Part shown: positions 47,139 through 58,670 of the stretch, one piece after another
How the letters are laid out: every line of letters begins with the position of its first letter
Position numbering within the stretch: the stretch's first letter is position 1
Assembly: GCF_036669915.1 (NCBI RefSeq)
Contig: NC_089318.1
Coordinates: 24,458,725-24,522,724 of the forward strand
Direction of reading: 5' to 3'
Length of the DNA: 64,000 nt
Origin: Pocillopora verrucosa
Lineage: Eukaryota; Cnidaria; Anthozoa; Scleractinia; Pocilloporidae
Made by a program: the position numbers and the translations under genes
The notes under the pieces: model-generated
Databases searched by the model: none
Told to the model about the DNA's origin: nothing
Seen by the model: only the letters and a program-made list of their open reading frames with translations

Positions 47139-50126
47139 CTTGAAAAAATACAGACTTCAACCTATTTCATGGATCCAATGTTAGCGATGATTTCGACTCG
47201 CGGGGCTTGCTATGCAGGTGCATGCAACAACATATTGAAACAACGCTGGTGTCTCTCGATGGGCGTCAAACATTTTCCGCGCTGGAGGTAAGACTTTTCG
47301 ACATATCTTTGATTATACTTGTCTATTTAAGGCTTGTAACGTTTTCTACGATCCAATCTTAAAAATAGAGTCTTTGATCATTCCATAATGTTATTTTTGC
47401 CTGGCAACTCGAATCTCCTGTAATCCTATGTCGCGTGGCTTCCACATGTATTTCCTCGGTGTTCATAATTTTACCAAGCCTTCCCTACTCTGTTCTTCCA
47501 ATTTTTTTATAAGGGCTGTGTATTTTCAGTAGTAAGAGGGAAGGTCTTGATCGTTGATGCTTTATTTCGCTTTAGACGTAAAACCAGGGAAAAATCTGCA
47601 AGATAAACAAAAGCTTGAGAGAAGCTTAATCATTATTGACCGAAGGATTCACTCTTTTGATGTATTTTAACATAAAATGACTATACACCGTAGTTTAAGG
47701 AATCCTTGTGTTCCAAAAACCGTTCTTTTCGAGGGCTTTGGATTCTCTCATGTCAAAATTATTTGATCTAAAGACAAAATGAATTTACTTGGAAATAAAA
47801 TAGTTTTTTTTAATTTATTTATTTTATTCTTCGATAACCACACTCCCTGGTATAAATCAGCGAATTTTCGAAATTTTACGTACTGGTGAAGCATTTCTAT
47901 TGTCCCTAGTAGTTCAGTGTGATGATGTTGTCATAAATCAGGTACCTACCTGCCTGATGCATATAGCCTCTGTAAAGCAAAGGATCAGTTTTCTAGTTAA
48001 TTCTTACTGAAAATTGTTAGATATGTCTCAGAACTGAATGGAATTGCAAAGTAAAATATGTAGCTAAATAATCTTAACAACAGGAATAGACGAAGACTAG
48101 TCTTTTTTTTCTTGCCTGTCAATATTCATGGATAAATGGGATTTTGGAAATTTTCAAGAACTCTCTGTCTTAGTGATGAACCCCTTTCCCTCCCTCCCTC
48201 CCCACTCTCATTGCCTTTGATATGAAGAAGGTGAAAAGACTTAAAAGTTAACAATGCTTAGGGGTGAATTATTTGTGAAATAACATAATTAAGTGGTAGA
48301 ACTTTCAGGCATTGAAGTCAGATGCTCCTCCTCTTGAGGTAGCTTGGCTTGTGTATGTGTGTGAAATCACGTATAGAGTTTAAACAGAGTAGGGCATTCC
48401 ATAATGATGTGCTGTGTGGATCAGTAATGTCAGAATTATCCAGTTTAAAAAAAGAGAAAAAAATAATTTGTAAATTTGAAACAATTATCAATTCAGGAAG
48501 TAGCCTTCAGAGGTTCATTTTCAAAGAAACACAATCTTCACACTGCAACTTAAGTTGTACTTAAATGAGAATGCCTGTCCTGAGAAGAGGTTTCATGCAA
48601 AAATTATGTACAAAAGTCATCACCTTCAGGATTGTGTAATTTTTCATTCCCTAAGGGAGTGTATGTTGAGCAATCTGAGCTAGTAAGAGTTAAGCAAATA
48701 TATTTTGCGAACTGTGGATCAAGAATTTTTATTTGATTTTGGAGTTCATCACTGGTGCTGATTTGGCTTAGATATTTGATCAAACCTTTCAGATTTTCAC
48801 AACAATAAATTAAAGCTTAATTCTCAATCATTTTCCAAACTATTTTGGTCTCTGTTTCCAAGCATTGATGTTTTATTTCAGCCAGTCTAATTGACATTCT
48901 CTATAATTTTGAAAATATAATGAAATTATTTTAAATTGCCACAGAGTGCCCTTTCAAAAGCAAAGACACTACCACACTTCATCGTTGGCTCAAACACAAA
49001 GACATTTAAATCGATTCTATATGGATATCTACTCTAGTTTTTTTGTGTTCTAAATTTGTGGTTTTAATAGTGAGTTGTGAGTCATCAGTTTTATCAGTTT
49101 GGCTTAATGTTGTTCATTCAAGCAGATTCAAGAATTTCATCATGTGGATATTCAATTATGACTTTATTTTGACTAGCCTTAATCCGAGAGTAAAATAAAA
49201 GTTTATTGTGGTACTTAGAGTTAGTTTTAAGTCAATTTTTTTAATGAAAATCATTCTTATTCTTACACTGCTGATTTTCTCAGTTTTATAGGCAATTCTC
49301 ATTAGAGTCAAAGCTTTCATATGGTGTCACGTAGTCAGTTTGGCAAGAAATATTGCTTCCTTGAGACTCTGTGATATTACTTCCCTGGAGCAAATTTTGA
49401 AATGATATATCATGATTTAAAAATTGAAACAAATGGACAACCCCAGTTTGTTGGGAGCCCTAAATTTCCACATGGATAGGCACACTGAATAATGTAACAA
49501 TTTCTTGTGTTCTGAACCATATGTCGCTAATTTTAGAATTGACGTTTAAAACTCGTTTCCAATGCTTGTACCTTGATATCCGAGTCAGTGGGTGAATATT
49601 GACATTCCGTACAAGTTGCATCGCAGGTGATTCGACTTTGCTGCAATCAAATATGAATATGCATGCCGGTAGCCAAAAATCATATTAAACAGACCAAAAC
49701 AGACCAAAACATACCCACAGCTTTTGGCAAATTGCGGCACATTGCGATTAGAATTTTCAACCTTTTTTGCAGAGGAAATTGGCAACGTGACACCGAGTGT
49801 CAAATGCTTTTAATTAATGATATCGTTTATTTATTGTTTTTAAAAGTGGCATGCCTTATTTATCATCCATTTGCAGAACAGATCCATAGCTGAGTGATTT
49901 GTGAAAGCTAAAGATCAAGTGTTTTACAAGCGATCAAGCAGAACCAATAAGATGTGGCGTGAGTGAAGTCAGCTGGAAAACCGGTCATGTGACGCGATAT
50001 GAAAACAACACTTCCAACTCTTTTGTTTAGTGGATTCAAATTCAAACAAGCGAGCGAAATGAGAACCTAGCGACGTTCGTGAAATAAATCGTTTTTAATT
50101 CTCTGTCATCAAAAATTCTAGACATC
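47139..50126. other. divergent intergenic region between MED17 and the SH3/DC-STAMP gene
   Basis: About 3 kb between two start codons facing away from each other. It should contain both promoters and leaders. A CCCT/CCCTCC pyrimidine patch occurs near 48183-48206. I see no gene, RNA or clear repeat. Confidence 0.5.
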
Positions 50127-53100
50127 ATGGACGGCTTATATCTTAAAATAACTCAAGATTTTACCCCCGATGCTAAGGAAGCCAGGTTTGGTGGCAAAGA
50201 CTCGCCGATGGCAGTTGAGAAAGGTGATATTATTTTCGACGTTCGTAAAAGAGGAGACGGATGGATGTATGGCAAAAATTTGAACAGTGGAAAAACAGGA
50301 AAATTTCCTGAGAGCTGTGCGGCAAAACTGACTGGAAATAATAAAAAAGGGAGCGGTTCAGGAAGTCCTGATACAGATACTAATAGCGAGGAAAAACCTG
50401 CTGCAAAAGATGACAAGAAACCCGCGTGGCTTCAAAATAGAACAACTACGCCTTCAGTTAGAAAAACACCGCTTTACCCGAAACCATTTGCCGGAAGCAT
50501 GAAACAACCACAAGAGAAAGAGGAACGAAAGGAAACTTCGGGGGACTCAGGAGTTGTAGAAGATTCTGTAGATGGAAATTATTGTAACGATGATGAGAAG
50601 CCAGCGAAGCGAGACGTTTCGAAAACCGGAAATCTAATGAAAGATGATAAACAGGAGCCAAAGTTTGTTCCTAGATCACTCCAGACACTTCAGAAACAGA
50701 AACCAGAGTCCAGTGCGACTGAAACAGAAAAAGAACCGCCAAAAGCGATTGGAAGGCCTTTCAGATTGAATTTAAATAAGAATGGTGACAGTTTAAAGTC
50801 CACAGAAACGAAAGCGGCCCCACGAGTGGACACGAAAAATCAACCGACAGCAGCTTCTGCGAAGGATTCTCTGCGATCTAAGCCCACGCCGAATAAAGAT
50901 TACAACGAGGACGGAAACTACGAACCCATAGAAAAAAGTAAGGAGACAAAACCCCAACTGAAAGAGACGGTCAAGAATAGTAAACCGAAGGAAGAGACTA
51001 GACCAGCACAAAGTCAGCCGGTTAAAATTAACCCGATAGAAAACGCGAAGAAATCTGGCGAGAAAAATCAATCAAACGTGACCAACAAACGCGCTGCTGG
51101 GGGCGCTGCAGTTAATATTCAAGAGAACCCACTGTCGAAGGACGAAGCGAGTATTTATCAAGTCCCCAACGTGGTTTTACCACCTAAACCTGCCCGATCA
51201 AACGATCAAGGCTGTGTTGAGTGTAACGAACCACACATTTACGATACACCGATGCATTACAAAACACCACCATCGTCGCCTTCAACGAAGAAGCGAGGGA
51301 AAGATGAAACAACGGCCGAGAAACCGAAAGACAAAAATAAGAAATCAAAAGCTGGTTCAACAACTCTGAAGCCAACATCATCCGTAATCAGGAAGACCAA
51401 AGAGCACATGAAGAACAGAATGGCTTCGTATGAGAGCATAGATACAGAAGGCAAGCGCTCTACGGAGAACATCAAGGATGCAGGACTTGCAGCAAAGGAG
51501 ACTAAAGAAAAACTACTTGCGCCAAAAAGGCGACCGAAGTTACGAATTTTACTCGGCATATTTTTAGGATTACTTCTGGGTGTGTTCATATTTTTGACAT
51601 TGTTTCTCCTGGCTCATTTGCACGTTGTCACTAGCATCGTTTCCGCTCTTATAGTCGGTTTTGTTGTGGGAACAATTTTCGGATTTCTCGATAAGACGCG
51701 TCTTCAATGCATCGCCTTACTGATTTTCCCAAGCTTATTTGCATGTGGAGGGAAAATTTCTGTCTGGTTGCTGATCACATTTTTTGTCCTTTCTGGTCCA
51801 ATGTGCAATTTTATTGAGAATGTACGCCTGGTCACCCTTCATAGAGCTTGCCTAATGGACACTGGACAGTTAGCAAACAATAGCAGTGGTAACCCAACCA
51901 GACTTGTTCTAGTTGATAAAAATAATCCTGCTGTTGTACAACGTTTGGTAATGTACGAAAACATTTCACACGAACTGCAAAAATACATGAATTATTCCCT
52001 GTTGTCATCAGCTGATGCTGCAGATAACAATTCATCTGAACTAATTTGCATAAGTACTCTGAGGCGCACATTCAACATCTGCTCCTCTGAGATCGATAAC
52101 ATGTACAGCCAATGTACGAAACTAAACAAACCACCAAACTGTGAATTTCTTACGCCTAGGAACGCTTGTGATCACCTCACAGACAACCGGATTAAAGAAA
52201 CGTGCAAAGACATCAGCAGCGCGAGTTATCACAAGTTATCGCAAATTGATAAAATAATTGGACGTTTCCCTGGGCGGATGGCAACAGAAGATATTATCAC
52301 GGACAAAAATAACACTATTATCGCAGCAGGGGAGCCTTGTGACTTTGTCCATATCATAACTCTCTTGTTGCCTTTATTGGTTTTACTTGTATTGTACGAA
52401 GCATACAGTTATCACAAGTGGTATCTTTCTTGCAATGAGTTCGACAATCACTACCTCACGCTTCGCTTCAAGTCAATCGAGGACATGCGCAAGTCGAGCG
52501 GAGCCGTTGACTTACTGGTTCCTCTGAAAAAAGCCGAGCTACAGAGATTCGTTCAACCAACTGGCTGCCAACTGGCTAAGAGCGAGAAAGGAAGCATGCT
52601 GAAATACTTGCTGTTTTACTTCGTTTATTTAATTTTTGCTCTTATGATCATTCTATTAGATCATTACTTTTATCTTGTTATCACTCGAGAGGAACCGCTG
52701 TCCAATATTCCCAGTAGGTGCGCTGGGAAACTCAAGAGGCTGAACGAGTCTTACGTCATCATCTTGTCAACTCTTCTAGGAGTTCTGCTCTTGATAATCC
52801 TTCTCCAAGCATTTATCCTTCGGCTTCGCCGTTTGATTGCGTCGCGTTTTTACCCCAGACGGGAGAGAAAACGCATTGCTTACCTGTACTACAAACTGCT
52901 TGAAGAACGCAAGATGTTTTACAAATCTGTCATTGAAAAGATGAACAACTTCTCTGAAGAAAATGAAACACTCAACAGGTTGGACGCAGTACTGGTTCTG
53001 TGTAATAATTTCAGCTGGATTAAAACTTTGTTCGAGTTTGTTGGAGTCAGTATTCAAAGATGTTCTGTATGTGGCACTGGACTTAACAGGAAGTACCTGC

Positions 53101-53264
53101 ACTGTGACACCGAGGACTGTGGCGTCTATTACTGCCGAACGTGCTTCTGGGACCTGGAAAATAAGTGTCTCGGCTGCATGAGCAACAGCAAGATGACGTC
53201 ACGATCATCGAGCATGAGTGGTCAGTCACAGAGAAGAAAGAACGATTATGTTAAACCTGTTTGA
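50127..53264 (+). CDS. intronless SH3 domain plus DC-STAMP-like membrane protein with C-terminal cysteine finger
   Basis: A single frame of 1045 residues from an ATG with good context (ATCATGG). Residues about 1-70 form an SH3 domain (VEKGDIIFDVRKRGDGWMYG, KTGKFPESC). Residues 70-470 are charged and probably disordered, with tyrosine motifs YEPI (Y265), YQVP (Y344) and YDTP (Y372) and a PPKPAR proline motif. From 472 come membrane segments, a glycosylated ectodomain with paired cysteines, and the DC-STAMP-like region (EFDNHYLTLRFKSIEDMRKS, VDLLVPLKKAE). Residues 979 to about 1017 form a cysteine finger (CSVC...C...C...YYCRTC...CLGC) like that closing DCST1/DCST2. The DC-STAMP family includes cell-fusion and sperm membrane proteins (DC-STAMP, DCST1/2, SPE-42). 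An SH3 module at the N terminus is not a usual architecture for it. Function is inferred to be membrane-based, with SH2/SH3 signalling contacts. Confidence 0.85.
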   Translation: MDGLYLKITQDFTPDAKEARFGGKDSPMAVEKGDIIFDVRKRGDGWMYGKNLNSGKTGKFPESCAAKLTGNNKKGSGSGSPDTDTNSEEKPAAKDDKKPAWLQNRTTTPSVRKTPLYPKPFAGSMKQPQEKEERKETSGDSGVVEDSVDGNYCNDDEKPAKRDVSKTGNLMKDDKQEPKFVPRSLQTLQKQKPESSATETEKEPPKAIGRPFRLNLNKNGDSLKSTETKAAPRVDTKNQPTAASAKDSLRSKPTPNKDYNEDGNYEPIEKSKETKPQLKETVKNSKPKEETRPAQSQPVKINPIENAKKSGEKNQSNVTNKRAAGGAAVNIQENPLSKDEASIYQVPNVVLPPKPARSNDQGCVECNEPHIYDTPMHYKTPPSSPSTKKRGKDETTAEKPKDKNKKSKAGSTTLKPTSSVIRKTKEHMKNRMASYESIDTEGKRSTENIKDAGLAAKETKEKLLAPKRRPKLRILLGIFLGLLLGVFIFLTLFLLAHLHVVTSIVSALIVGFVVGTIFGFLDKTRLQCIALLIFPSLFACGGKISVWLLITFFVLSGPMCNFIENVRLVTLHRACLMDTGQLANNSSGNPTRLVLVDKNNPAVVQRLVMYENISHELQKYMNYSLLSSADAADNNSSELICISTLRRTFNICSSEIDNMYSQCTKLNKPPNCEFLTPRNACDHLTDNRIKETCKDISSASYHKLSQIDKIIGRFPGRMATEDIITDKNNTIIAAGEPCDFVHIITLLLPLLVLLVLYEAYSYHKWYLSCNEFDNHYLTLRFKSIEDMRKSSGAVDLLVPLKKAELQRFVQPTGCQLAKSEKGSMLKYLLFYFVYLIFALMIILLDHYFYLVITREEPLSNIPSRCAGKLKRLNESYVIILSTLLGVLLLIILLQAFILRLRRLIASRFYPRRERKRIAYLYYKLLEERKMFYKSVIEKMNNFSEENETLNRLDAVLVLCNNFSWIKTLFEFVGVSIQRCSVCGTGLNRKYLHCDTEDCGVYYCRTCFWDLENKCLGCMSNSKMTSRSSSMSGQSQRRKNDYVKPV

Positions 53265-55933
53265 AGATACTTCTTCTCGATAGCTTAAAATAAACTCTCG
53301 ATACCGCGTTGAAAAAACAGGTTTTAACGAGTAGTTAGACATATGAATGTGCTTGAACTTTATATGCGCATTTTGAATATATTTAATTTGAACATATGAC
53401 ATTTCAACGCGGTTTGTTTTTATTGCTCTATTTAAACGTAAATCGGTCCAAGTGTCACACTCTTCGCTTTTCAACACCAGAAATTATATTAATTTGCCAG
53501 GACTAAGGATTTCTAAGTATATTTACAATTAGGACCTAGGCAAAACAGTAGTTTTCGAGGAGAAACACAACGTCAGTGTAAAATACTTTAAACTTGCGTG
53601 ATACTGGAGCAGAAAAGAAAGACTCTAAGAAATGGTAAATTAAAAATGGGAGAGTAGCTCTGTATCGCGTACATCAATTCTGTGTTTCCGTGGTCTTACG
53701 CACAGGAGACTTAAATTACGCTTATCACCAGCATGAGGGAGCAATGGCATTGGTAACGCATTCTTCGGTATGATGACGCTTTTTGTGATAAACTTTCCTT
53801 TCACGCTTGGACAAATGAATATTTTAGCGGTTTCTTTGGTTCAAGAGACCTTTTGAAAAACGTTACATTTCAAAAATAAGAATGGAAATTATGAGAGCAC
53901 TTTTTCTGACCATTATCGTAAATGGCATGACTTAAGAGAAGTCAGGTTCTAGCGAGACACGTGGAAAATAGAAAAATAGCTTTTATTTCATTAAAAATAA
54001 CAAAAAGTTATGTTGGAATGTTTAAACGATCACCTGTTACCCAGTAAACTCCTGTATGGCCGGTGGTTGTTTGTTTTTAGGAGCGTTATTCTTTAGAAAT
54101 TTTTCGGTTGTTCCCCTCATTTTTCTGTTTACTGCATCAATCCAGTGACGTGTTTGCTTGTGTTATTCGTTCATCTCCTCCTGCCGCCCAGGGAAAGAAA
54201 TGGGTTGAATTGGCTAACAGCTTCGTTTGATTTTCTCTTGTTTTGATGTTGAGTAAAATTTTTCTTTTCATATATTTCGCCTAAGGAAGCTGCCTTCAAC
54301 GTCTTCTTCGCCTGTGGAACAGTTTAAGACTGTAAAGAAATATAATTTGCATTTTCCTTTCAGTCACGACGGATGAAGCTGTTACGGATGCCTCTCTACC
54401 ATGCACGTGTTTCTATTTTAAGTGAGCTTATCTCGATTCAGCTGACATGTTTAGAGCGAACTGAAGGATTGTATAAATGGGAATGATGGAACCCCCCAAT
54501 ATCAAGAAGATTTTTCGAGGGATGTTGAGGCGTGCCGTACGCTCCATTGATGACGCAACTTTCAGCCATGTACTGAACTGCGAACTATAGCCTTGAAAGT
54601 TTATGTTATACGGTATTAATAAGGCAGAAATATTCAGTGAAGATCGCGTGCGGCTCAGCTGGAAACTTTCCCGGTTTAGCAGTGAACAAATTACGCGATT
54701 GTTGATTTTATAGATTAAGGAATAATTTGCAACCAAAGAAGATGCAGTTTTTAAGTTAGCAGATATAAGGTAACCAATCAGCGACTGTTTGAAAATTTCC
54801 ACTCAGCTAAGCCGCCCTTGGCCACTTCCTTAATCTTCTCACTCTAAGATCTCATTAGTATTTCTCCTCACTGTCTGCAGCAAAATTCTTAAAATGTTAC
54901 ATCGGAGAAAATGGTAATGGATCAACTAATTATATCCTAATTGATAGTTTTCTACATTCTCATAACTTGCCTGCTCGATGTTGTATTGATGTTTCAAGGA
55001 GAAATTCTGTCTTGATCACTCATGGTATTAAAGGGTCAACATGTTTGTCAGAAATGGCAGACTTAATTTTTTCGTTATTTCAAGTGTAGTCTCAACATTG
55101 TCGAGCCATGAAGACACACCGGAAATAAGTATCAGAAGTAAAGTCATATTGTGTCATACTCATAACTGTAAGCCTTCGAAGTCGGGCCTTTGTTTGATTT
55201 GTGATCCCTTAGAACAGCGTGTGCCTGTGTCACTCATTCTCCCTCCCGCCGAACCTCCTCCACCTCCGCCCCCCCCCCCCCCCCCCGCCTCTTGCAGAGG
55301 TGTTAGGACTGTGAATCCGGTGCCTCTCACTCAGTGGAATAGTTGATGTGCACAGTTTTCAGGTATGCCTTAGCGCAGTATGTCTGGTATGGCGTTTGTA
55401 TTGCTGGCTCTCAAAAAGACGTCTAGACCAGCTGAGGTGTGTTGATAATTCTTATTAATCATCAGTGCTTATCGCGGATTATTTACCCTGGACTTAAAAA
55501 GAGATTGAAATATCTTACAATCCCAAACAATTCAAGCTAAGAGGCCAATTGCATGGGCTCCGGTCGCTACCGAAAGAAAGTTCTTCTTATGTCTAAAGAC
55601 TACTTTTAAATACCGTGCTAAGTATATATTATGAACCGTAGCGAGTAAATAAAACTTGTATCCCAAGCTTTGAAGGCAACAACTATACATTCCGAGAGAA
55701 GGTCATGCGCTTATTTGATGAAAAAAAAAAAAAAAAAAGCCAGTTTGACTATTTCCTGGGAAAACTGTGTATAGATATCGATCTTTGTCATTGCCATGTT
55801 TACTAAACTAGGGTGAAATATTGCAATTGGAAATTCTCGTAGCTGGAGACTGGAGACTAGGCTCTTCAATGTAACCGCCCGAGATTATTAAAAAGTTTAC
55901 TTCAGCGGTTACACAAAAAAGATAATTTTCAAT
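53265..55933. other. intergenic region between the SH3/DC-STAMP gene and TSEN34
   Basis: It holds the 3' end of the upstream gene (AATAAA near 53288), a MITE at 54830-55042, a C run at about 55270-55287 and an A run near 55721-55738. A 124-codon minus-strand frame at 54428-54802 has no recognisable features and is not called. Confidence 0.5.
54830..55042. mobile_element. MITE of the TTAACCC...AAGATCTC family
   Basis: CTAAGATCTCATTAGTATTT then CTCCTCACTG at the left; GGAGAAATTCTGTCTTGATC and TCATGGTATTAAAGGGTCAA at the right. The same ends as the copies at 12575 and 42960. A more diverged relative lies at 58280-58483. Confidence 0.6.
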
Positions 55934-57010
55934 ATGGCGGACGGTGCGGAAACCTGTGTGACTTTATTCTCTCAATCCAGTAAAGTTTTCGTTTGGAACC
56001 CTGAAGATGCTGAGAAAATTCGTGTTGAATATCGCATAGTTGGATCACTCATTGGATCACTACCTCGTAAACCAAAACAGAACCATTGTTTTTCTTTGCC
56101 GCTTCTTCTTTCGCAAGCAGAGGCCACGTTACTTTTGAACAAGGGACTGGCAAGGATGTTTGACTTACCGGAAAATCTCCCGGTTCCATCGAATGAAGAA
56201 GTTAAGACGTTTCATGAGCTTCGCCATGACAGCGTTGTTAAACAGAGAGAGTTATTTGAAAGAGAAAGAGAAGAAAAGCAGGTGGAATTAGCAGAAATTA
56301 TCGAGGAGGGAAGAAGGAGGAAGAGAAGACTGAGAGAGAAAGATGAAAATGTAACTAGTCCAGTAAAAAAAGTGAAAAGTGAAGAATTAGAAGAAGGCAA
56401 TCCTGAAAAATGCAACCAAAAGGAGGAAAAAGTTGCTAATCAATTGGATTCGAAATGTAATATAGACAATGGTTTGATAACTAATGAAGAATCAGTAAGA
56501 AAAACTGATAGCATTGAGGCCCGTCACATTGAAATTGAATTGGGTTGTAAACGTAAGGACAAGTCTAGCTTGCAGAGAGTGTCACCTAACCGTGATATTA
56601 ATCATGAAGAAACGAAGGCCTCGTCTGCCCTTGGAACTTTAATTCACATTCCAACAATTATGCCATCGCAAAGACTGCAGACTCTTTCAGCTGCACATTG
56701 GACATACCCCCACACAGAAACTGAAAAGCTGCATTACAGGGTATTTTTGGACTTATGGGAAAAAGGATATTATTTAACATCTGGTGTTAAATTTGGAGGA
56801 GATTTACTAGCATATCCTGGTGATCCATTCAGGTATCACTCATATTACATTGTTATTATTGTTCCATGGGGAAAGAAAATTACTCCATTTGAGATGATCT
56901 CAGCTGGAAGACTGGGTGCTACTGTTAAAAAAACAGCCCTTATTTGTTCCGTAAATGATGAGACAGATGAAATTTTGTATACATCCATCAAGTGGAGTGG
57001 GATTAGTTAA
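55934..57010 (+). CDS. TSEN34: tRNA-splicing endonuclease subunit Sen34, intronless
   Basis: A catalytic subunit of the nuclear tRNA intron endonuclease (with TSEN2, TSEN15 and TSEN54), which cleaves the 3' splice site of intron-containing pre-tRNAs. The protein has 358 residues: an N-terminal Sen34 domain (residues 1 to about 90), a charged coiled-coil-like linker (about 95-240) with basic stretches such as RRRKRRLREK, and the C-terminal nuclease domain. The catalytic triad is complete: Y294 (LAYPGD), H302 (FRYHSYY) and K333 (TVKKT). The neighbouring LWEKGYYLTSGVKFGGD matches the animal family closely. The ATG (CAATATGG) has good context and no upstream in-frame alternative looks conserved. 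A cluster of AATAAA-like signals at about 57518-57530 could serve polyadenylation. The length is slightly above the human protein (310), owing to the linker. Confidence 0.95.
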   Translation: MADGAETCVTLFSQSSKVFVWNPEDAEKIRVEYRIVGSLIGSLPRKPKQNHCFSLPLLLSQAEATLLLNKGLARMFDLPENLPVPSNEEVKTFHELRHDSVVKQRELFEREREEKQVELAEIIEEGRRRKRRLREKDENVTSPVKKVKSEELEEGNPEKCNQKEEKVANQLDSKCNIDNGLITNEESVRKTDSIEARHIEIELGCKRKDKSSLQRVSPNRDINHEETKASSALGTLIHIPTIMPSQRLQTLSAAHWTYPHTETEKLHYRVFLDLWEKGYYLTSGVKFGGDLLAYPGDPFRYHSYYIVIIVPWGKKITPFEMISAGRLGATVKKTALICSVNDETDEILYTSIKWSGIS

Positions 57011-58670
57011 AAATTTAAAGTGTTAATGATACAAACATTTTGGATCAATTTTTGTGAATTCTGATTTTAAAAATTTGAAGACCATTACCTTATTGGTGAA
57101 TTAAAACAATGACTAGGTGAGCAAATGATTTATTTTCCTTTGAATTTCACTTTATGTTTAAACCAAGGGAACACAAGAAGCATTTCCATCACAGAGCTAT
57201 GGATGGTTGAACTCCTGCCTTTGTCTATTCTCCTTTGCTTCTCTGGTTTTCAATGTTGGTGTAATTATAGGTGTGATGTGTTTTCTTTCATTGTTCCTTT
57301 TCACTTGTGTAACAAAATTAGATAGGAAAGAAGACTGGTTATGATCAAAGGAAATTGCTTTCTCAGTGCTCATCACCTAATATGTACATATCTCAGACAT
57401 TGGTTGTAATTTTTCAATGATTAGGTGGATTGAAAAAAAACATAATTGTCACAGACTTTACAGGCCTTTGTGTATCTCTTAGGCTAATGGGACAAGCATT
57501 GTGAGCACAGAGCCTGTAAATAAAAATAAAAAATACTGTAGAGCTTAATTGTATAAAGAAAAATGTTTTTTTCACTTTCTATGGTGAAACTTGATGATAA
57601 GCACTGTCTACTTCGGTGTAGGGCATCAACAATGAAGTGTGAAGGTCTGGAGTTTCAATCCTTGGGAGAGAGACTCAGATTTTTTGTCTTGTTTATAGAG
57701 ATTATAAGAATATTTTTTTCACCAGTTGAACAATCAAAAAGAACAATGTCTTTCTTTTTTATTTACATACACATGATCAATGGAATGATACTTTGTATAC
57801 AATAACGCTGCGTATCAAAATGTGATTTGAAAAAAATTCATGGCTTTGGATGTTGTGCATTGGATGATTCTAGACTATTTAGACTATTCAAATATTTTAT
57901 GCTTGCAACTAGTATATTTGAGTAATTCAGTGCAAGTCTGATAACAAAACTTGTCATGATTTTTTTTATCAAATTCGATCCAAACAAGTTTTATTTACCT
58001 AGAATGAAGTAAAAAGATATTTGTTGATAAGCATATTGAATATTTCATTACATTCATGGGAACGAGAAAAAAGAACCATGTCCAGAGAATTGAAAAGCAA
58101 GGTCTTGTTAAACTGCTCCATATGCTCTTGAAAGTTTCATCATTATACTATAGAAGTTAAATTGCTGTTAATTGCACAAAAGAAATAAAAATGAGCCATC
58201 AGCATTATTGAAACCCTTGTTATTCAAACCTGAAAGATAAGTTCTGATTCTCCTTTTAAAAAGGGTAATCGGGACCAAATTTAACCCTATGACCCCTCAA
58301 ACTGACTAGCATCTAATTTCTCCCTCCATAATCACCCCCTAAAACACACATTGAGGTCAAAAGAATAAAAGAAATGATCACCAGCCAAAGAAGTTCTTGA
58401 TTGTTAAACAAATTCTCCTCGTCAGCTCCTTAAGAAATTTATGGAGAACATGCATACTGATGTTGGGTTGTAAAGGGTTAAGTAGCAAAACACTAGGTAT
58501 AGGTTCTGAGTCCATGTTTTTAAACCAAAAGAAACTGGTAAAGTTGTACAGATAACTTACTTAAAACGAAAAATGTGTTTATATTTCATCTATTTTAATT
58601 TTTAAAGTATAATTTATTGAAGCAAAAGATGCATACTTTACAAAAAAAAGGCAACTTATCATTTCCATCG
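57011..58670. other. convergent intergenic region
   Basis: The 3' flanks of TSEN34 and of the minus-strand cysteine-rich gene. No further gene is seen. A repeat lies at 58280-58483. Confidence 0.5.
58280..58483. mobile_element. MITE with TTAACCC ends
   Basis: It starts TTTAACCCTATGACCCCTCA and ends GGGTTGTAAAGGGTTAAG, giving imperfect terminal inverted repeats ending in TTAA. A diverged member of the family at 12575 and 42960, or a relative. Confidence 0.55.

Noticed and set aside
54428-54802. 124-codon minus-strand frame
   Set aside because: No recognisable domain, no splice partner or good start context, and AT-rich flanks; likely chance.
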